From Paeniglutamicibacter sulfureus (lineage in GTDB: Bacteria > Actinomycetota > Actinomycetes > Actinomycetales > Micrococcaceae), in NCBI RefSeq assembly GCF_039535115.1, contig NZ_BAAAWO010000001.1, forward strand, positions 3,596,001 to 3,660,000: a stretch of 64,000 bases of DNA, given 5' to 3'. The position numbers and the translations under genes are program-made. Below the pieces are notes generated by a model. The model was not told the origin of the DNA and made no database searches. It was given only the letters and a program-made list of their open reading frames with translations. Positions 26,612 to 41,660 of the stretch are shown here, one piece after another; position 1 is the first letter of the stretch; every line of letters begins with the position of its first letter.

Positions 26612-27880
26612 GTGAATGTCCCAACTTCGTTTAGCGAGCAAGAGATCCACCAGACGGCAGTCATCGTGGTGGCCGCCGGCTCGGGGACCCGGCTTGGCTA
26701 CGGCATCCCCAAGGCCCTGGTCCCGCTGGCCGGCCGGTCGTTGCTCGAGCATGCGCTGGACCGAATCCAACTGGCCGGCTGCGCCGCCCAAGTCATTGCA
26801 GTGCTGCCGGAGGACGAAGCGGAACTTGCTGCCATCGCAGCGAACCATCCGTTGCGACCACACTGGGTGAGCGGCGGAGCAACCCGCAACGACTCGGTGC
26901 GTGCCGGACTCGCGGCGCTGGAACCCGGGACCGAACGCGTCCTGATTCACGACGCAGCCCGCGCGCTGACCCCGCCCGAGGTCTTCCGCCAAGTCGTGAG
27001 CTCACTTCTTGCGGGGGCACAGGCGGTGATTCCGGTGGTGCCGGTGGTGGACACCATCAAGCAAGTGGCCACCGATCCGGGACGCCAGCCGCACGTCACC
27101 GGCACCCCGGCACGCGATCTGCTGCGAGCCGTCCAAACCCCGCAGGGTTTCCACGCACCCACCCTGTTGGCGGCACACCAACAAGCCACGGATTGGGACC
27201 GGGCCAAGGCCGAGGCCATCACCGACGATGCGATGCTCATGGAAATTTTGGGTGAGCGTGTCGATACCGTCCCCGGTGCAGCGGCGGCCCTGAAGATCAC
27301 CACCAAGCCGGACCTTGTCCTGGCCGAATCCATGTTGCCGGCACACCCCCCGAAGGAATCCCCTATGCCCCCGCACTCCGGCGGCCAGCAGCCCCCGCTG
27401 ATCCCGCGCACCGGCATCGGCATCGATGTTCATGCCGTCGCCGATCCCGCCGAGCCCCGGGCCATGTGGCTGGCCGGACTCCATTTCCCCGAGGACCAGG
27501 GCCTGTCGGGTCACTCCGACGGCGACGCGGTTGCCCACGCCGCCTGCGACGCGCTGTTCTCGGCCGCCGGCATCGGGGATTTGGGAACACACTTCGGCAC
27601 CGACCGTCCCGAATATGCCGGGGCCTCGGGCACCACGTTGCTGGCCGAGGCCGCGCGCCTGGTGCGTGCCGCGGGATTCGAGATCGGCAACGTTGCGGTC
27701 CAGTTCGTTGGCCGGCGTCCCAAGTTCGCCGCCCGCCGGACGGAAGCCGACGCCGTGTTGAGCAAGGCGGCCGGTGCCCCGGTCAGCGTCACCGCGACCA
27801 CCTCCGACGGCCTGGGGTACGAGGGTGCCGGCGCGGGAGTCACCGCCTATGCCACCGCATTGGTGTATTCGGTGCGCTGA
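26612..27880 (+). CDS. ispDF: bifunctional IspD-IspF isoprenoid enzyme
   Basis: 422 residues. IspD part 1-240: [11 protein letters not shown] at 19-29 binds CTP, HDAARAL follows near 113. After a Pro-rich linker (243-262) comes IspF, about 263-422: GIGIDVHAV with metal ligands D272 and H274, HSDGD at 301-305, then the TATTSDGLG segment. It catalyses the CTP transfer to MEP and the later cyclisation to MEcPP. TAGGCT lies 7 nt before GTG 26612. The fusion is known in some actinobacteria and proteobacteria. cysS follows with its own box. Confidence 0.93.
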   Translation: MNVPTSFSEQEIHQTAVIVVAAGSGTRLGYGIPKALVPLAGRSLLEHALDRIQLAGCAAQVIAVLPEDEAELAAIAANHPLRPHWVSGGATRNDSVRAGLAALEPGTERVLIHDAARALTPPEVFRQVVSSLLAGAQAVIPVVPVVDTIKQVATDPGRQPHVTGTPARDLLRAVQTPQGFHAPTLLAAHQQATDWDRAKAEAITDDAMLMEILGERVDTVPGAAAALKITTKPDLVLAESMLPAHPPKESPMPPHSGGQQPPLIPRTGIGIDVHAVADPAEPRAMWLAGLHFPEDQGLSGHSDGDAVAHAACDALFSAAGIGDLGTHFGTDRPEYAGASGTTLLAEAARLVRAAGFEIGNVAVQFVGRRPKFAARRTEADAVLSKAAGAPVSVTATTSDGLGYEGAGAGVTAYATALVYSVR

Positions 27881-27922
27881 AAAACGCCGTTCGCGGCGCA
27901 CCGGGTGTTTGACGACCTCGGA

Positions 27923-27928
27923 TAACCT
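27923..27928 (+). promoter_or_regulatory. -10 box of cysS (leaderless type)
   Basis: TAACCT, 6 nt before GTG 27935. Confidence 0.45.
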
Positions 27929-27934
27929 GTACAG

Positions 27935-29404
27935 GTGAGCATCCGTTTTTATGACACCCAGCAGGCAACGACCCGGGACTTCGTGCCCCTAACCGAGGGC
28001 AAGGTCGGGCTGTACTACTGCGGCGCCACCGTCCAGGGCATGCCGCACGTGGGACACGTACGCAGCGCCATCGCCTTCGACATCCTCACCCGCTGGCTGG
28101 AAAACCGCGGCTTCGAGGTCACCGTCGTCCGCAACGTCACGGACATCGACGACAAGATCCTGGAGAAGTCAGCTGCCTCCTTCGCCGAGGACTTCGAGGA
28201 AAACGAAGACTACTTTGCGCGCGAGGAGTGGTTCGCCCTGGCCTACCGCTTCGAGCAGGAATTCAACGCGGCCTATGACACCCTGGGGGTGCGCCGCCCC
28301 ACCTACGAACCCCGCGCCACCGGCCACATCCCGGAGATGCACCAGCTCATTGCCCGGCTCATCGAGGCAGGCCATGCGTACCCGGCGCTGGATGACTCCG
28401 GCGACGTCTACTTCGACGTCCGTTCCTTCCCGGCCTACGGCTCGCTGACCCACCAGAACGTCGATGACATGCAGGGCGCCCCGGATGCAGACCCGCGCGG
28501 AAAGCGCGATCCGCGCGACTTCGCTCTATGGAAGGGGCAGAAGGACACCGATCCGGCCAGTGCTTCCTGGCCCAGCCCATGGGGAACCGGCCGTCCCGGC
28601 TGGCACCTGGAATGCTCCGCCATGGTCACCAAGTACCTGGGCACCGCCTTCGACATCCACGGCGGCGGACTGGACCTGCGCTTCCCGCATCACGAAAACG
28701 AGATGGCCCAGTCCATGGCCGCGGGCCACGAGTTCGCCAACTTCTGGATGCACAACGGCATGGTCACCTACGAGGGTGAAAAGATGTCCAAGTCCGTCGG
28801 CAACACCATTGCCCCGGCAGAAATGCTGGAAATGGCAAGCCCCCGGGCCGTGCGCTACTTTCTGGGCCAGGCGCACTACCGCTCCCAGCTGGACTACCGC
28901 CCCGATTCCCTCGCCGAGGCCACGTCCGCGGTCGAGCGCATCGACGGGTTTGTGGCCAACGCGCTGGACCGCATCCACGGCGTGGGCCCCACCGAGGACT
29001 TCTCAATCGACATGCACCACTTCGAGGTGACCGATGCCTTTGCCGACGCCATGAACGATGACCTCAACGTGCCTCAGGCACTGGCGTCGCTTCATGAGAC
29101 GGTGCGCCGCGGCAACATTGCGCTGGCAGCCGGCGACCTCGAGGCGGCCGACGAAGCCATGCAGCAGGTCATGGCCATGACCTACACGCTGGGCCTGGAC
29201 GACACCATCGAGGCCGGCGGTTCCGCCGATGCCGCGCAGTCCGCCGCACTTTCGGTGCTGGTTGACGCCCAATTGGCCGACCGGGCAGCCGCCCGCGAGG
29301 CCAAGGACTGGGCGCGTTCGGATGCCATTCGCGACACCCTGGCCAAGGCCGGAATCGTGGTTGAGGACTCGGCGGACGGCGCCCGTTGGAGCCTGAAAGG
29401 GTAA
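27935..29404 (+). CDS. cysS: cysteinyl-tRNA synthetase
   Basis: 489 residues. YYCGATVQG (zinc ligand C29), HVGH at 38-41 as the HIGH motif, GWHLECSAM and [14 protein letters not shown] in the active site, and KMSKS near 282. It charges tRNA-Cys. rlmB follows after about 105 nt, the standard ispF-cysS-rlmB order of actinobacteria. Confidence 0.96.
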   Translation: MSIRFYDTQQATTRDFVPLTEGKVGLYYCGATVQGMPHVGHVRSAIAFDILTRWLENRGFEVTVVRNVTDIDDKILEKSAASFAEDFEENEDYFAREEWFALAYRFEQEFNAAYDTLGVRRPTYEPRATGHIPEMHQLIARLIEAGHAYPALDDSGDVYFDVRSFPAYGSLTHQNVDDMQGAPDADPRGKRDPRDFALWKGQKDTDPASASWPSPWGTGRPGWHLECSAMVTKYLGTAFDIHGGGLDLRFPHHENEMAQSMAAGHEFANFWMHNGMVTYEGEKMSKSVGNTIAPAEMLEMASPRAVRYFLGQAHYRSQLDYRPDSLAEATSAVERIDGFVANALDRIHGVGPTEDFSIDMHHFEVTDAFADAMNDDLNVPQALASLHETVRRGNIALAAGDLEAADEAMQQVMAMTYTLGLDDTIEAGGSADAAQSAALSVLVDAQLADRAAAREAKDWARSDAIRDTLAKAGIVVEDSADGARWSLKG

Positions 29405-29509
29405 GTTGCCACACAAAGGGCAAGGAATATGCCTTCCTTGTCGCTAAAATGGGCGGGGCGGTGCGTGAAATCGCCGTGCCGTCCGCCCCGATCCTAGGAA
29501 TACACCATC

Positions 29510-30511
29510 ATGTCTGCTGCACCAAGGCGTTCCGGCGCCAAAAGCAAGAGCAAGAAGGGCCCCTCCGTCGGAACCGGCGGATATGGCCGCAAGGCGCTTG
29601 AGGGCAAGGGCCCCACGCCCAAGGCCGAGGACCGCCCGTACCACAAGGCCTTCAAGAACAAGGAGCTTGCCGAGCGCTCCGCGGCAAAGCGCGGAACCTC
29701 CAAGGGCGGCCCCGCCTCCCGCGGCCGCAGCACCGGCGGACGCTCGAAGAACAGCGAAGAACTGGTCACCGGACGCAACTCGGTCGTCGAGGCCCTGCGC
29801 GCCGGCATTCCTGCCAAGGCGCTGCATGTGGCTATCCGGATCGACATGGATGAGCGCGTGCGTGAATCCCTGAAGATCGCCGCCGAACGCGGCATCCCCG
29901 TGATGGAAACCGGCAAGCCGGAACTGGACCGGATGACCGACGAGGCAATCCACCAGGGCCTGGTCCTGCAGATCCCGCCGTACGATTACGCCGATGCGCT
30001 GGAAACCGTCAAGGCCACCATCTCCAAGCACCGCAAGGGCTACGTCAAGAACGCCCCGCTGTTCATTGCACTGGACGGCATCACCGACCCGCGCAACCTC
30101 GGTGCGATCATCCGTTCGGCTTCGGCATTCAATGCCCACGCCGTAATTGTTCCCGAGCGCCGCTCGGTGGGCATGACGGCCTCGGCCTGGAAGACCAGTG
30201 CGGGTGCCGCCGTGCGCGTGCCGGTCACCCGTGCCCCCAACCTGACCTCCACCCTCAAGGGCATGAAGGAAGCCGGCGTATTTGTCATCGGCCTGGACGG
30301 CGACGGCGACGTCTCCTTGCCGGATCTCGGCCTGGCCACCGATCCGCTGTGCATCGTGGTGGGCTCCGAGGGCAAGGGCCTGTCCCGCCTGGTGCGCGAG
30401 AACTGCGACATGATCGTCTCGATCCCGATCAACTCCTCCATGGAGTCGCTGAATGCATCGATGGCCGTGGGCATCACGCTTTACGAGGTTTCGCGCAAGC
30501 GCAGCGCCTAA
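29510..30511 (+). CDS. rlmB: 23S rRNA (guanosine-2'-O)-methyltransferase RlmB, SpoU family
   Basis: 333 residues. The first 80 are basic and low-complexity (K, G, S, R), an RNA-binding extension. Then an L30e-like substrate domain, and a SPOUT domain with its three motifs: TDPRNLGAIIRSASAF, IVVGSEGKGLSRL and MESLNASMAVGITLYE. It would methylate G2251-equivalent in 23S rRNA. ATG 29510 is in the position of the family start. Confidence 0.93.
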   Translation: MSAAPRRSGAKSKSKKGPSVGTGGYGRKALEGKGPTPKAEDRPYHKAFKNKELAERSAAKRGTSKGGPASRGRSTGGRSKNSEELVTGRNSVVEALRAGIPAKALHVAIRIDMDERVRESLKIAAERGIPVMETGKPELDRMTDEAIHQGLVLQIPPYDYADALETVKATISKHRKGYVKNAPLFIALDGITDPRNLGAIIRSASAFNAHAVIVPERRSVGMTASAWKTSAGAAVRVPVTRAPNLTSTLKGMKEAGVFVIGLDGDGDVSLPDLGLATDPLCIVVGSEGKGLSRLVRENCDMIVSIPINSSMESLNASMAVGITLYEVSRKRSA

Positions 30512-30555
30512 GGCACCGTGCACCGGGCCCCGCCCGGATGGCACTAGAATTTCAT

Positions 30556-30600
30556 GAAAGTGGTTCGACGTTTCTGGCAAGGATTCGTCGGGCCACTTTC
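30556..30600 (+). terminator. terminator after rlmB
   Basis: GAAAGTGG (30556-30563) with CCACTTTC (30593-30600) plus an inner TCGAC/GTCG stem, then TTCGTT. Confidence 0.65.
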
Positions 30601-30757
30601 TTCGTTAACGAGCCTTGCCCTACTTCACCGGCCTCTACAGGGGTGGCTATTCCCAAGGCCACCGATTCTCGATAGCGTGAGGTGAATCGGAACCCCAGGT
30701 GCCGACAAGCAAGATGGGCACCCCGGAACGATGCAACGAGGGGGATGGAGAAAAGCC

Positions 30758-31513
30758 ATGGGTCAAGCGGAGCTCGACGCCGACGACTATGCGCCGCACC
30801 GGCTAGAAGAATCATTGGGAGCGCCCTTGCACGTACGACCCGAGGTCCTCGAAGCGGTTGAACGGGGAGAAGACAAATCCCCGCACGCGATCCTTGGGCC
30901 CCACCTGAACCTGTTGGGGCATGTGTGCGTCCGGACCTTGCAGCGCGATGTCCTGGCCATCAACATCCTGACCGCGACGGCCACGGTACCCATGCTTCGC
31001 GAGCACGGAGACCTCTGGGTGGGGTTGATCGAGTCCAAGGACATTGGCAGAGTTCCCGACTACCGGATCCAACGCATTGAGCTCGGGGGAGTCCGCGTGA
31101 TCGATGATCCATATCGGCATACACCCCGTTTGGGTGAGCTGGAGCTCCATCGCCTGCGGACCGGAGGAACGCAGGTGCAGGAACTCTTGCTCGGTGCACA
31201 TCCACAGCACTACTCCTCACCCATGGGGGACGTGGAAGGCACTGGTTTCGTAGTCAGGCAGGATGAGGCCGTTGCAGTGCGGGTTTGCGGCGATTTCAAC
31301 ATTTGGAACGGTTCCGCCCACGCCATGCGCCAGCTTGGCCATAGCGGGATCTGGGAAATCTTTATTCCTGGCGTTTCGGTCGGCTCCAAGTACCGATTCG
31401 AATACCTGGAGCCCACCGGCACATGGGTCGAGTATGCAGATCCTGTTGGCCACTATTCGACCGAGGATCCCGACACCATATGTGTAGTCCAACCCGAGGG
31501 GTTTGAGGCCTAG
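30758..31513 (+). pseudogene. glgB fragment: only the N-terminal CBM48-type modules
   Basis: 251 residues. The order of motifs is that of actinobacterial glycogen branching enzyme: HAILGPH, DDPYRHTPRLGELELH, LLGAHPQHY, VEGTGFVVRQ, GDFNIWNGSAHAMRQLG, GIWEIFIPGV and ADPVGHYSTEDPDT. These make up the two N-terminal non-catalytic domains. The reading frame then stops at TAG 31511-31513, where the GH13 catalytic domain should begin. An IS element starts 190 bp downstream. It may be a remnant left by a rearrangement; a stand-alone glycogen-binding protein is the alternative, since the frame itself is intact and has a GGAG ribosome site 8 nt before the ATG. Confidence 0.75.
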
Positions 31514-31703
31514 ATCTTAGGTCGGACACGGGGACGGTGAATCCCAGACATTAAGCGGTAATTCCTATGGGCCAGCTCACAAAAGGTATTCTGCCTTGTT
31601 TTGGTGATTCCCTGGTGCCGAGGGATGGAAATTTCCCGTCTTTGCGGGGTTCCTGGACCTCTGGCGGTGAGGGTTCCTGCCGTTCGCCTTGCCTCATGTC
31701 AAT

Positions 31704-33045
31704 ATGCTCGCGAAATAATCCCGCATGCCTCAACTAATTTGCTCGCCAAATAGGGCATCCCCGGACTGCGCGCGCATCTTGGCCCGGTTGATGAGATGGT
31801 TCTGGATGGCATTGATGCGGCGAGTGATGGCCGCCGGATTCAGGTCCCCGTGGATGCCCGCCAGGGCCTTGGCATGTTCCGGGTCCATGGCCTCCAGATC
31901 CATGATGCGCTGGTACGCGGTCCGCGGCCGGTCATAAGTCCGCTTCCTGCGACCCGAACGTGCGGTGCCGTAGCCGTTGGCCTTGACCATCGGCAGCAGG
32001 TGGTTCTTGCGCTGGTTCACCAGCGCCCAGAGCTCATTGAGCAGGGCCATCTCCTCCGGACCCTCGTAGCGGAACCTGAAGGCATGGCGACGGACCCAAT
32101 CCCGATTTCGCTGCTCGACATGCGCATTGTCGTTATGCTTATACGCCCGCGCCCTAGTCAGATCAATGTTTCGTTCCTGCGCCCACTCGATGAGCTGGGT
32201 GTTGATGAATTCACCGCCATTGTCGAAATCCAGGGCCCGCATCGGGTAGGGCAGGGACCGGACCAGCAGGTCGACCCCGGCCACGACATGGCTGTGCGCA
32301 CGGTTTTTCACACACGTGTTCACGGTCCACCCGGTGAACACATCTGTCAGGGTGATCGAATACAGGAACTCGCCCTTGAGGCTGTGTCCGCAGTGGGCGA
32401 CGGTGTCGATCTCGAAGAACCCCGGTTCCTGCTCCATGGGCGTGCCCGACCACCGCACCGGGATCTCCGAACGCAGCATCGCCCCGGGCTTGGTCGAGGA
32501 CAGTGCCGAGGGGTATCGAGCGGCGCGCAACGGCTTCAGATACCGATCCATCGTGGAGGCCGACATGGATAGCAGCTCGTCCCTGACCTCGTCGGTCAGC
32601 AGTCCCGCCACTGTCCCGAGTTCGTCGAAGCGTTCCAAACGCTCGAGCTCGTCGGCCATGATCGGAGCCAAGTATTTCCCGCAGGGCTCTCCGGAAAGCG
32701 TCCAGATTCGTTCCAGGAGCTTGAGGGCCGCCGGCCCGTACTTGCGGGGCCTGCGCCGCGGCAGGGGCTTCGGAATCCCGCGTGCGGGCTTACGCAGTTC
32801 CGTGGCCAGACGCCGGCGGGCGTTGGCCCTTGACCAGCCGGTCGATGCGCACAGGTAGTCGAGCATCACGCCCTTCTGTCCCTTGGTCCCTTTCGCATAC
32901 TCGGCGGCGAAGCCGCTGACGAGCTCTCGCCGGGTGTGCATCGATATCCCCTGTTTCATCTCCCCAGCACAGCCTGCTGCCCGCCCTGGTGGCCAGAGTT
33001 TCGCGAGCATTCTTAAATGAGGCACGCACCTCATTTCGCGAGCAT
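31704..33045 (-). mobile_element. insertion sequence with paired terminal repeats (IS1202/ISNCY-like)
   Basis: Terminal inverted repeat ATGCTCGCGAAAT at 31704-31716, mirrored at 33033-33045. A second, imperfect copy lies about 36 nt inside each end (left TTGCTCGCCAAAT at 31739-31751, right about 32998-33010). One transposase gene fills the element. No target duplication is evident. The right end is 22 bp before the first rRNA promoter. Confidence 0.7.
31730..32941 (-). CDS. integrase-core (DDE) transposase
   Basis: 403 residues from ATG 32941, chosen because AGGGGA precedes it by 6 nt. An N-terminal helix-turn-helix region is followed by an rve core: FFEIDTVAHCGH (D), MRALDFDNGGEF (D) and HNDNAHVEQRNRDWVRR (E). 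The layout fits transposases of the IS1202/ISNCY type; IS481 is the alternative. The frame is uninterrupted. Confidence 0.8.
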   Translation of the reverse strand: MHTRRELVSGFAAEYAKGTKGQKGVMLDYLCASTGWSRANARRRLATELRKPARGIPKPLPRRRPRKYGPAALKLLERIWTLSGEPCGKYLAPIMADELERLERFDELGTVAGLLTDEVRDELLSMSASTMDRYLKPLRAARYPSALSSTKPGAMLRSEIPVRWSGTPMEQEPGFFEIDTVAHCGHSLKGEFLYSITLTDVFTGWTVNTCVKNRAHSHVVAGVDLLVRSLPYPMRALDFDNGGEFINTQLIEWAQERNIDLTRARAYKHNDNAHVEQRNRDWVRRHAFRFRYEGPEEMALLNELWALVNQRKNHLLPMVKANGYGTARSGRRKRTYDRPRTAYQRIMDLEAMDPEHAKALAGIHGDLNPAAITRRINAIQNHLINRAKMRAQSGDALFGEQIS

Positions 33046-33066
33046 TACTAGTGAGTCAACGCGCCG

Positions 33067-33096
33067 TTTGGACATTTGGTCCGGATGCGCGTACAG
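33067..33096 (+). promoter_or_regulatory. rRNA operon 1, upstream promoter
   Basis: TTGGAC (33067-33072), 18-nt spacer, TACAGT (33091-33096). Confidence 0.45.
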
Positions 33097-33187
33097 TTAT
33101 TTCTCGCACCGAGCACCGCAACGTAGCCCGAGAGGGTGAAGCGCGGAGCCGATTGCAAAGAATTCCAAATGAACTTCGGAAGTCGAT

Positions 33188-33216
33188 TTGACGCTGAGTT
33201 TGTTTGGGTCTAGGAT
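33188..33216 (+). promoter_or_regulatory. rRNA operon 1, main promoter
   Basis: TTGACG (33188-33193), 17-nt spacer, TAGGAT (33211-33216). Immediately after it the sequence becomes identical to operon 2. Confidence 0.7.
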
Positions 33217-33462
33217 AGTAAAGTTGCTCCAGAGCGAAGCGCCGGCGGGAATTGTTAGTCCGGTTGTGGGTGTTGGAAGTGTCTGTTGTTTGAGAACTCA
33301 ATAGTGTGCCAAGTTTGTTGATACCAATTTATTTATTTTATTGGTGAATGGTTTTAGGGTCCGCACCCCCGTGTGGATGCCTGGGGCAATTTGCCAGGAT
33401 GTTTTGCTTGGTGCAGCCCGGTCGATTTTTTCCAGTCGGCGTGTTGGTTGTGTCTGTATTTT
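33217..33462 (+). other. rRNA operon 1 leader with processing/antitermination sequence
   Basis: The leader carries TTTGAGAACTCAATAGTGTG, the conserved segment found upstream of actinobacterial 16S genes and linked to antitermination and RNase III processing. No protein gene is present here. Confidence 0.7.
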
Positions 33463-38652
<5,190 letters not shown>

Positions 38653-38825
38653 CACAAACACCACACCACCCCCCGCGGGTGGTTGGCAAGAAACGCTGCG
38701 TCCACTATACGGTCCCGAAACAACAAACCCAATTTGTTTTTCGCGGAACAACAACAACCATAACTATCATGGTCGTAACCCACAGATTCACCACCCCCAA
38801 ACCAGCTTTGGGTGGCGGTAACAGA

Positions 38826-38944
38826 GTTACGGCGGTCATAGCGTGGGGGAAACGCCCGGTCCCATACCGAACCCGGAAGCTAAGACCCACTGCGCCGATG
38901 GTACTGCACTCGGGAGGGTGTGGGAGAGTAGGTCACCGCCGGAC
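38826..38944 (+). rRNA. 5S ribosomal RNA (operon 1)
   Basis: 119 nt, GTTACGGCGGTCATAGCG to CACCGCCGGAC, with complementary ends (GGCGG/CCGCC). Confidence 0.95.
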
Positions 38945-38953
38945 ACAACGTCC

Positions 38954-38988
38954 CGAAACCCCCAAGCCCCACCGGCTTGGGGGTTTCG
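38954..38988 (+). terminator. terminator of rRNA operon 1
   Basis: CGAAACCCCCAAGCC (38954-38968) pairs with 38974-38988. Confidence 0.85.
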
Positions 38989-39009
38989 ATGCTTAACCAC
39001 CACACCCCC

Positions 39010-39625
39010 CAAAAACCACGGCCCCCAAAAACCACGGCCCCCGGACACACACCCCCGGGGGCCGCACCCCGTTAAGGCGCCCCCGGCCATCCACAGACAC
39101 TGTGGATAGCCGGCCCCTATCCACAGTGTCTTGTACGGGTTCGGAACCGCGAGAAGTTTTCCTGCATCGTCGGTCCGATTGCGGGGAGCGAATCTGACGC
39201 GGAAGCTTACAACACGGCAGCCATTGGCTTCGCGCTGAATTTCCTTAACGGCCAGAGTCGTAAACAACTCTTGGTTTGCCACGCGGTTGCCGACGAAGGG
39301 TTGTCGTTTGCCATTCGATCGAGCCGCAAGCAAATGCACGTGTGGGCAAATAGTGGATCCGGAATGTTGAGAAATTCGAACCTTCCAGGGCAACGGATGC
39401 AGCGGTGAAGCAACGCTTTCGGCCGATGACCTAGTCAAGCCTGCCGGCACCGGATATCTGGGCGCAATCTCGATGGCTGCAACATAGATGCCCAATCTCT
39501 CTGAGTCCCCGGCCGCGTACCAACCCATCCGCACGGCGACACTTTTCTGAACGACCTAGGCGTGGTTGTGACGGTCATCATGGCCTGAAAACCAAGTTTT
39601 GGTCGCCGCGGCGCCTAGGTTCCGC
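39010..39625. other. gene-free stretch between operon 1 and the solo 5S gene
   Basis: No gene that I can support. It contains a 14-bp hairpin (GACACTGTGGATAG at 39096-39109 with 39117-39130) and a long minus-strand frame (39534 downward) that continues into the 5S gene and therefore cannot be trusted. Confidence 0.6.
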
Positions 39626-39631
39626 TATAGT
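39626..39631 (+). promoter_or_regulatory. -10 box of the solo 5S gene
   Basis: TATAGT, 80 nt before the 5S start. No good -35 hexamer is seen at 16-18 nt. Confidence 0.4.
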
Positions 39632-39710
39632 TATTTATGAAGAACCACAGCATGTGTTGTGACTCGATAAAGCCACCAGTGTTCCTGAATAAGGAATACG
39701 CGGTAATAGA

Positions 39711-39829
39711 GTTACGGCGGTCATAGCGTGGGGGAAACGCCCGGTCCCATACCGAACCCGGAAGCTAAGACCCACTGCGCCGATGGTACTGCACTCGGGA
39801 GGGTGTGGGAGAGTAGGTCACCGCCGGAC
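39711..39829 (+). rRNA. stand-alone 5S ribosomal RNA
   Basis: 119 nt, identical by eye to the 5S of both operons. It lies 770 bp beyond operon 1, past its terminator, and has a separate terminator, so it is transcribed on its own. Confidence 0.93.
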
Positions 39830-39839
39830 ATAAATGTCC

Positions 39840-39873
39840 CGGAACCCCTGAACAGAATTGTTCAGGGGTTCCG
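39840..39873 (+). terminator. terminator of the solo 5S gene
   Basis: CGGAACCCCTGAAC (39840-39853) pairs with GTTCAGGGGTTCCG (39860-39873). Confidence 0.85.
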
Positions 39874-40145
39874 ATGTTTAACAAGCAAATAAGACCCGGG
39901 GGCTTATGGCCGGCTTATGCCCGCCCTTCGCCCTGGCAGCGCGGGCCCTATCCAGCCGGCGAGGCATCGATGGCGTTCATCGACATGGGAGTCTTGGCGC
40001 ATAATCTGGAGTCAGTTGCCCGGTTCTGCGTCCGACTTGGATGCACATTCTCGAACGACGATCGTAACCAGGACGTGTCGGCTGGATTGGATCGGGATCG
40101 CGGAATTTTTCAAGTCAAGCGGTACCAAGGTGAGTTAGGCGGCCG

Positions 40146-41141
40146 TTAGGCCGCTGTTTTTTCGGTGGTTTCCTTTGGTTGGTTGATCCATGCCGGCCCG
40201 GGCAGGGCCAGGATCTTGGGGTCGGTGGTCGTGGCGAATCGGTGGGGATGTTCGGCGCGGGCCGCTGCCAGGGTCTGCGAGCGTTTCTCCGCGACGCCGG
40301 CGGCGAAGCCGTAGTGCACGTTGGCAGGGGTGTGGAACCCGATGCCGGAGTGCTGGTGGTGATGGTTGTACCAGTCGACGAAGCCGCTGATGAAGGCCCT
40401 CGCATCGCCCAGGGACGCGAAGCGTTCGGGGAACGTCGGACCATACTTCATTGTCTTGAAAATTGACTCTGAGTAGGGATTATCGTTGCTCACCCGGGGT
40501 CGGGAATGCGATCTGGTGACCTCCAGATCCGAGAGCAACGCGGCGACGGTCTTCGACGTCATCGAGGTGCCGCGGTCGGCGTGGACCACCTGCGGGATGC
40601 CGTGGATGCCGAAGATCTCCTTCATCATTTCCGCCGCCAGGATCGCCGCTTCGGTGGCGTGCACGTGCGCGCCGACAATGAACCGCGAGTGGATATCGAT
40701 CATCAGGTAGCAGTCGAAGTACTTGCCCTTGACCGGGCCGGCCAACTTCGTGATGTCCCACGAATACACTTGGCCGGGGGCGGTGGCCACCAGCTCCGGG
40801 ATGGCCCGGGGCGGATGCTTGGCGAGTTTCCGGCGTTCTTTGACCTGCCGGTTTTCCTCCAGGACCCGGTAGAACGTGGAGACCGAGCCCAGGTAGATCC
40901 CGGCGTCCAGCAACTTCGCATAGACCTGCAGGGGCGCCAGGTCCACGAACTGAGGCGAGTTCAAGGCCGCGAGGATCTCGGCCCGCTCCGTGGCGCTGAG
41001 CTTGTTCGGCGGAACCACCGGATCGTGGTCCCTCGGCGCTGCGGGCTTGCGGTAGATCGTGGTGCGCGAAAGCCCGAGCAAGGTAGCGGCCCGCCGCGTC
41101 GGGACTGCCAGTTCCACCAGCTGCACGTAGGCGCCCGTCAA
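40146..41141 (-). CDS. IS3-family transposase OrfB (copy 1)
   Basis: About 331 residues if it starts at the TTG 41141 that overlaps the orfA stop (TTGA). DDE core: YSWDITKLAG (D), VVHADRGTSM (D) and NDNPYSESIFKTMKYGP (E in S-E-S-x-F-K). Alternatively it is made as an OrfAB fusion by -1 slippage on the AAG-AAG stretch just before the orfA stop, the common IS3 strategy; the frame is -1 relative to orfA. Confidence 0.9.
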   Translation of the reverse strand: MTGAYVQLVELAVPTRRAATLLGLSRTTIYRKPAAPRDHDPVVPPNKLSATERAEILAALNSPQFVDLAPLQVYAKLLDAGIYLGSVSTFYRVLEENRQVKERRKLAKHPPRAIPELVATAPGQVYSWDITKLAGPVKGKYFDCYLMIDIHSRFIVGAHVHATEAAILAAEMMKEIFGIHGIPQVVHADRGTSMTSKTVAALLSDLEVTRSHSRPRVSNDNPYSESIFKTMKYGPTFPERFASLGDARAFISGFVDWYNHHHQHSGIGFHTPANVHYGFAAGVAEKRSQTLAAARAEHPHRFATTTDPKILALPGPAWINQPKETTEKTAA

Positions 41142-41530
41142 CGCTTCTTGGACTTCGGATCGTCGTTGGTGTCCTCGGAGATCGTCTCCAAGAACGCGTG
41201 CAGTTTTCCCATCACACCAAGGGCTGCCTCCGATCGTTTCAACCGGCTCTCGCTCACCTCCAGCTGGCGGCGCAAACGCGCGATCTCGGCCTGCTCGGGG
41301 GACAGTTTCCCGATTTTCTCCCCGGCCGTCTTGCCCTGCAGCACGCCGGCGTCGCGCAGCTTGCGCCACTCGGTGATCTGCGAGGAATACACCCCCTGCT
41401 CCCGCAGGAACGCACCGCCTTCCTGCCGGGTGCAGGCGTCCTCGTACTGGGCCAACAACTCAAGCTTCTGCGCGGGGTTATACGACCTGCGAGGGGTCGG
41501 TCCACCGGCACGCGGTCCGGAACTACTCAT
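41138..41530 (-). CDS. IS3-family OrfA (copy 1)
   Basis: 130 residues from ATG 41530. Helix-turn-helix (RRSYNPAQKLELLAQYEDA, SSQITEWRKLRDAGVL) followed by a leucine-zipper-like helix (EIARLRRQLEVSESRLKRSE). CAAGAT is 6 nt before the ATG. It binds the IS ends. Confidence 0.88.
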   Translation of the reverse strand: MSSSGPRAGGPTPRRSYNPAQKLELLAQYEDACTRQEGGAFLREQGVYSSQITEWRKLRDAGVLQGKTAGEKIGKLSPEQAEIARLRRQLEVSESRLKRSEAALGVMGKLHAFLETISEDTNDDPKSKKR

Positions 41531-41660
41531 GGATCCATCTTGGCGCACTTCGGCCAAAACTAGATTAGACATACAGATTGGTTTCCTGGTTCTCGCCCTA
41601 CGCGATCGAGCCGACTTGCTCTGTCACCCTGGTACCGCTCCAGCCTGACACGTAGGGTCG

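Larger units (their letters stand above)
40101..41657 (-). mobile_element. IS3-family element, copy 1
   Basis: 1557 bp, same length and sequence as the copy at 52691-54247 but inverted. Flanked by the 3-bp target duplication TCG (40098-40100 and 41658-41660). The ends share AGCGGTACCA-GGTGA near their tips. It encodes overlapping orfA and orfB. Confidence 0.93.

Noticed and set aside
38836..39534. 232-codon minus-strand frame left of the solo 5S gene
   Set aside because: It runs into the 5S gene and its terminator of operon 1, has no ribosome site and no recognisable domain.
39874..40149. 91-codon frame after the solo 5S gene
   Set aside because: It crosses the left end of the IS3 element and starts in the 5S terminator; no codon bias.
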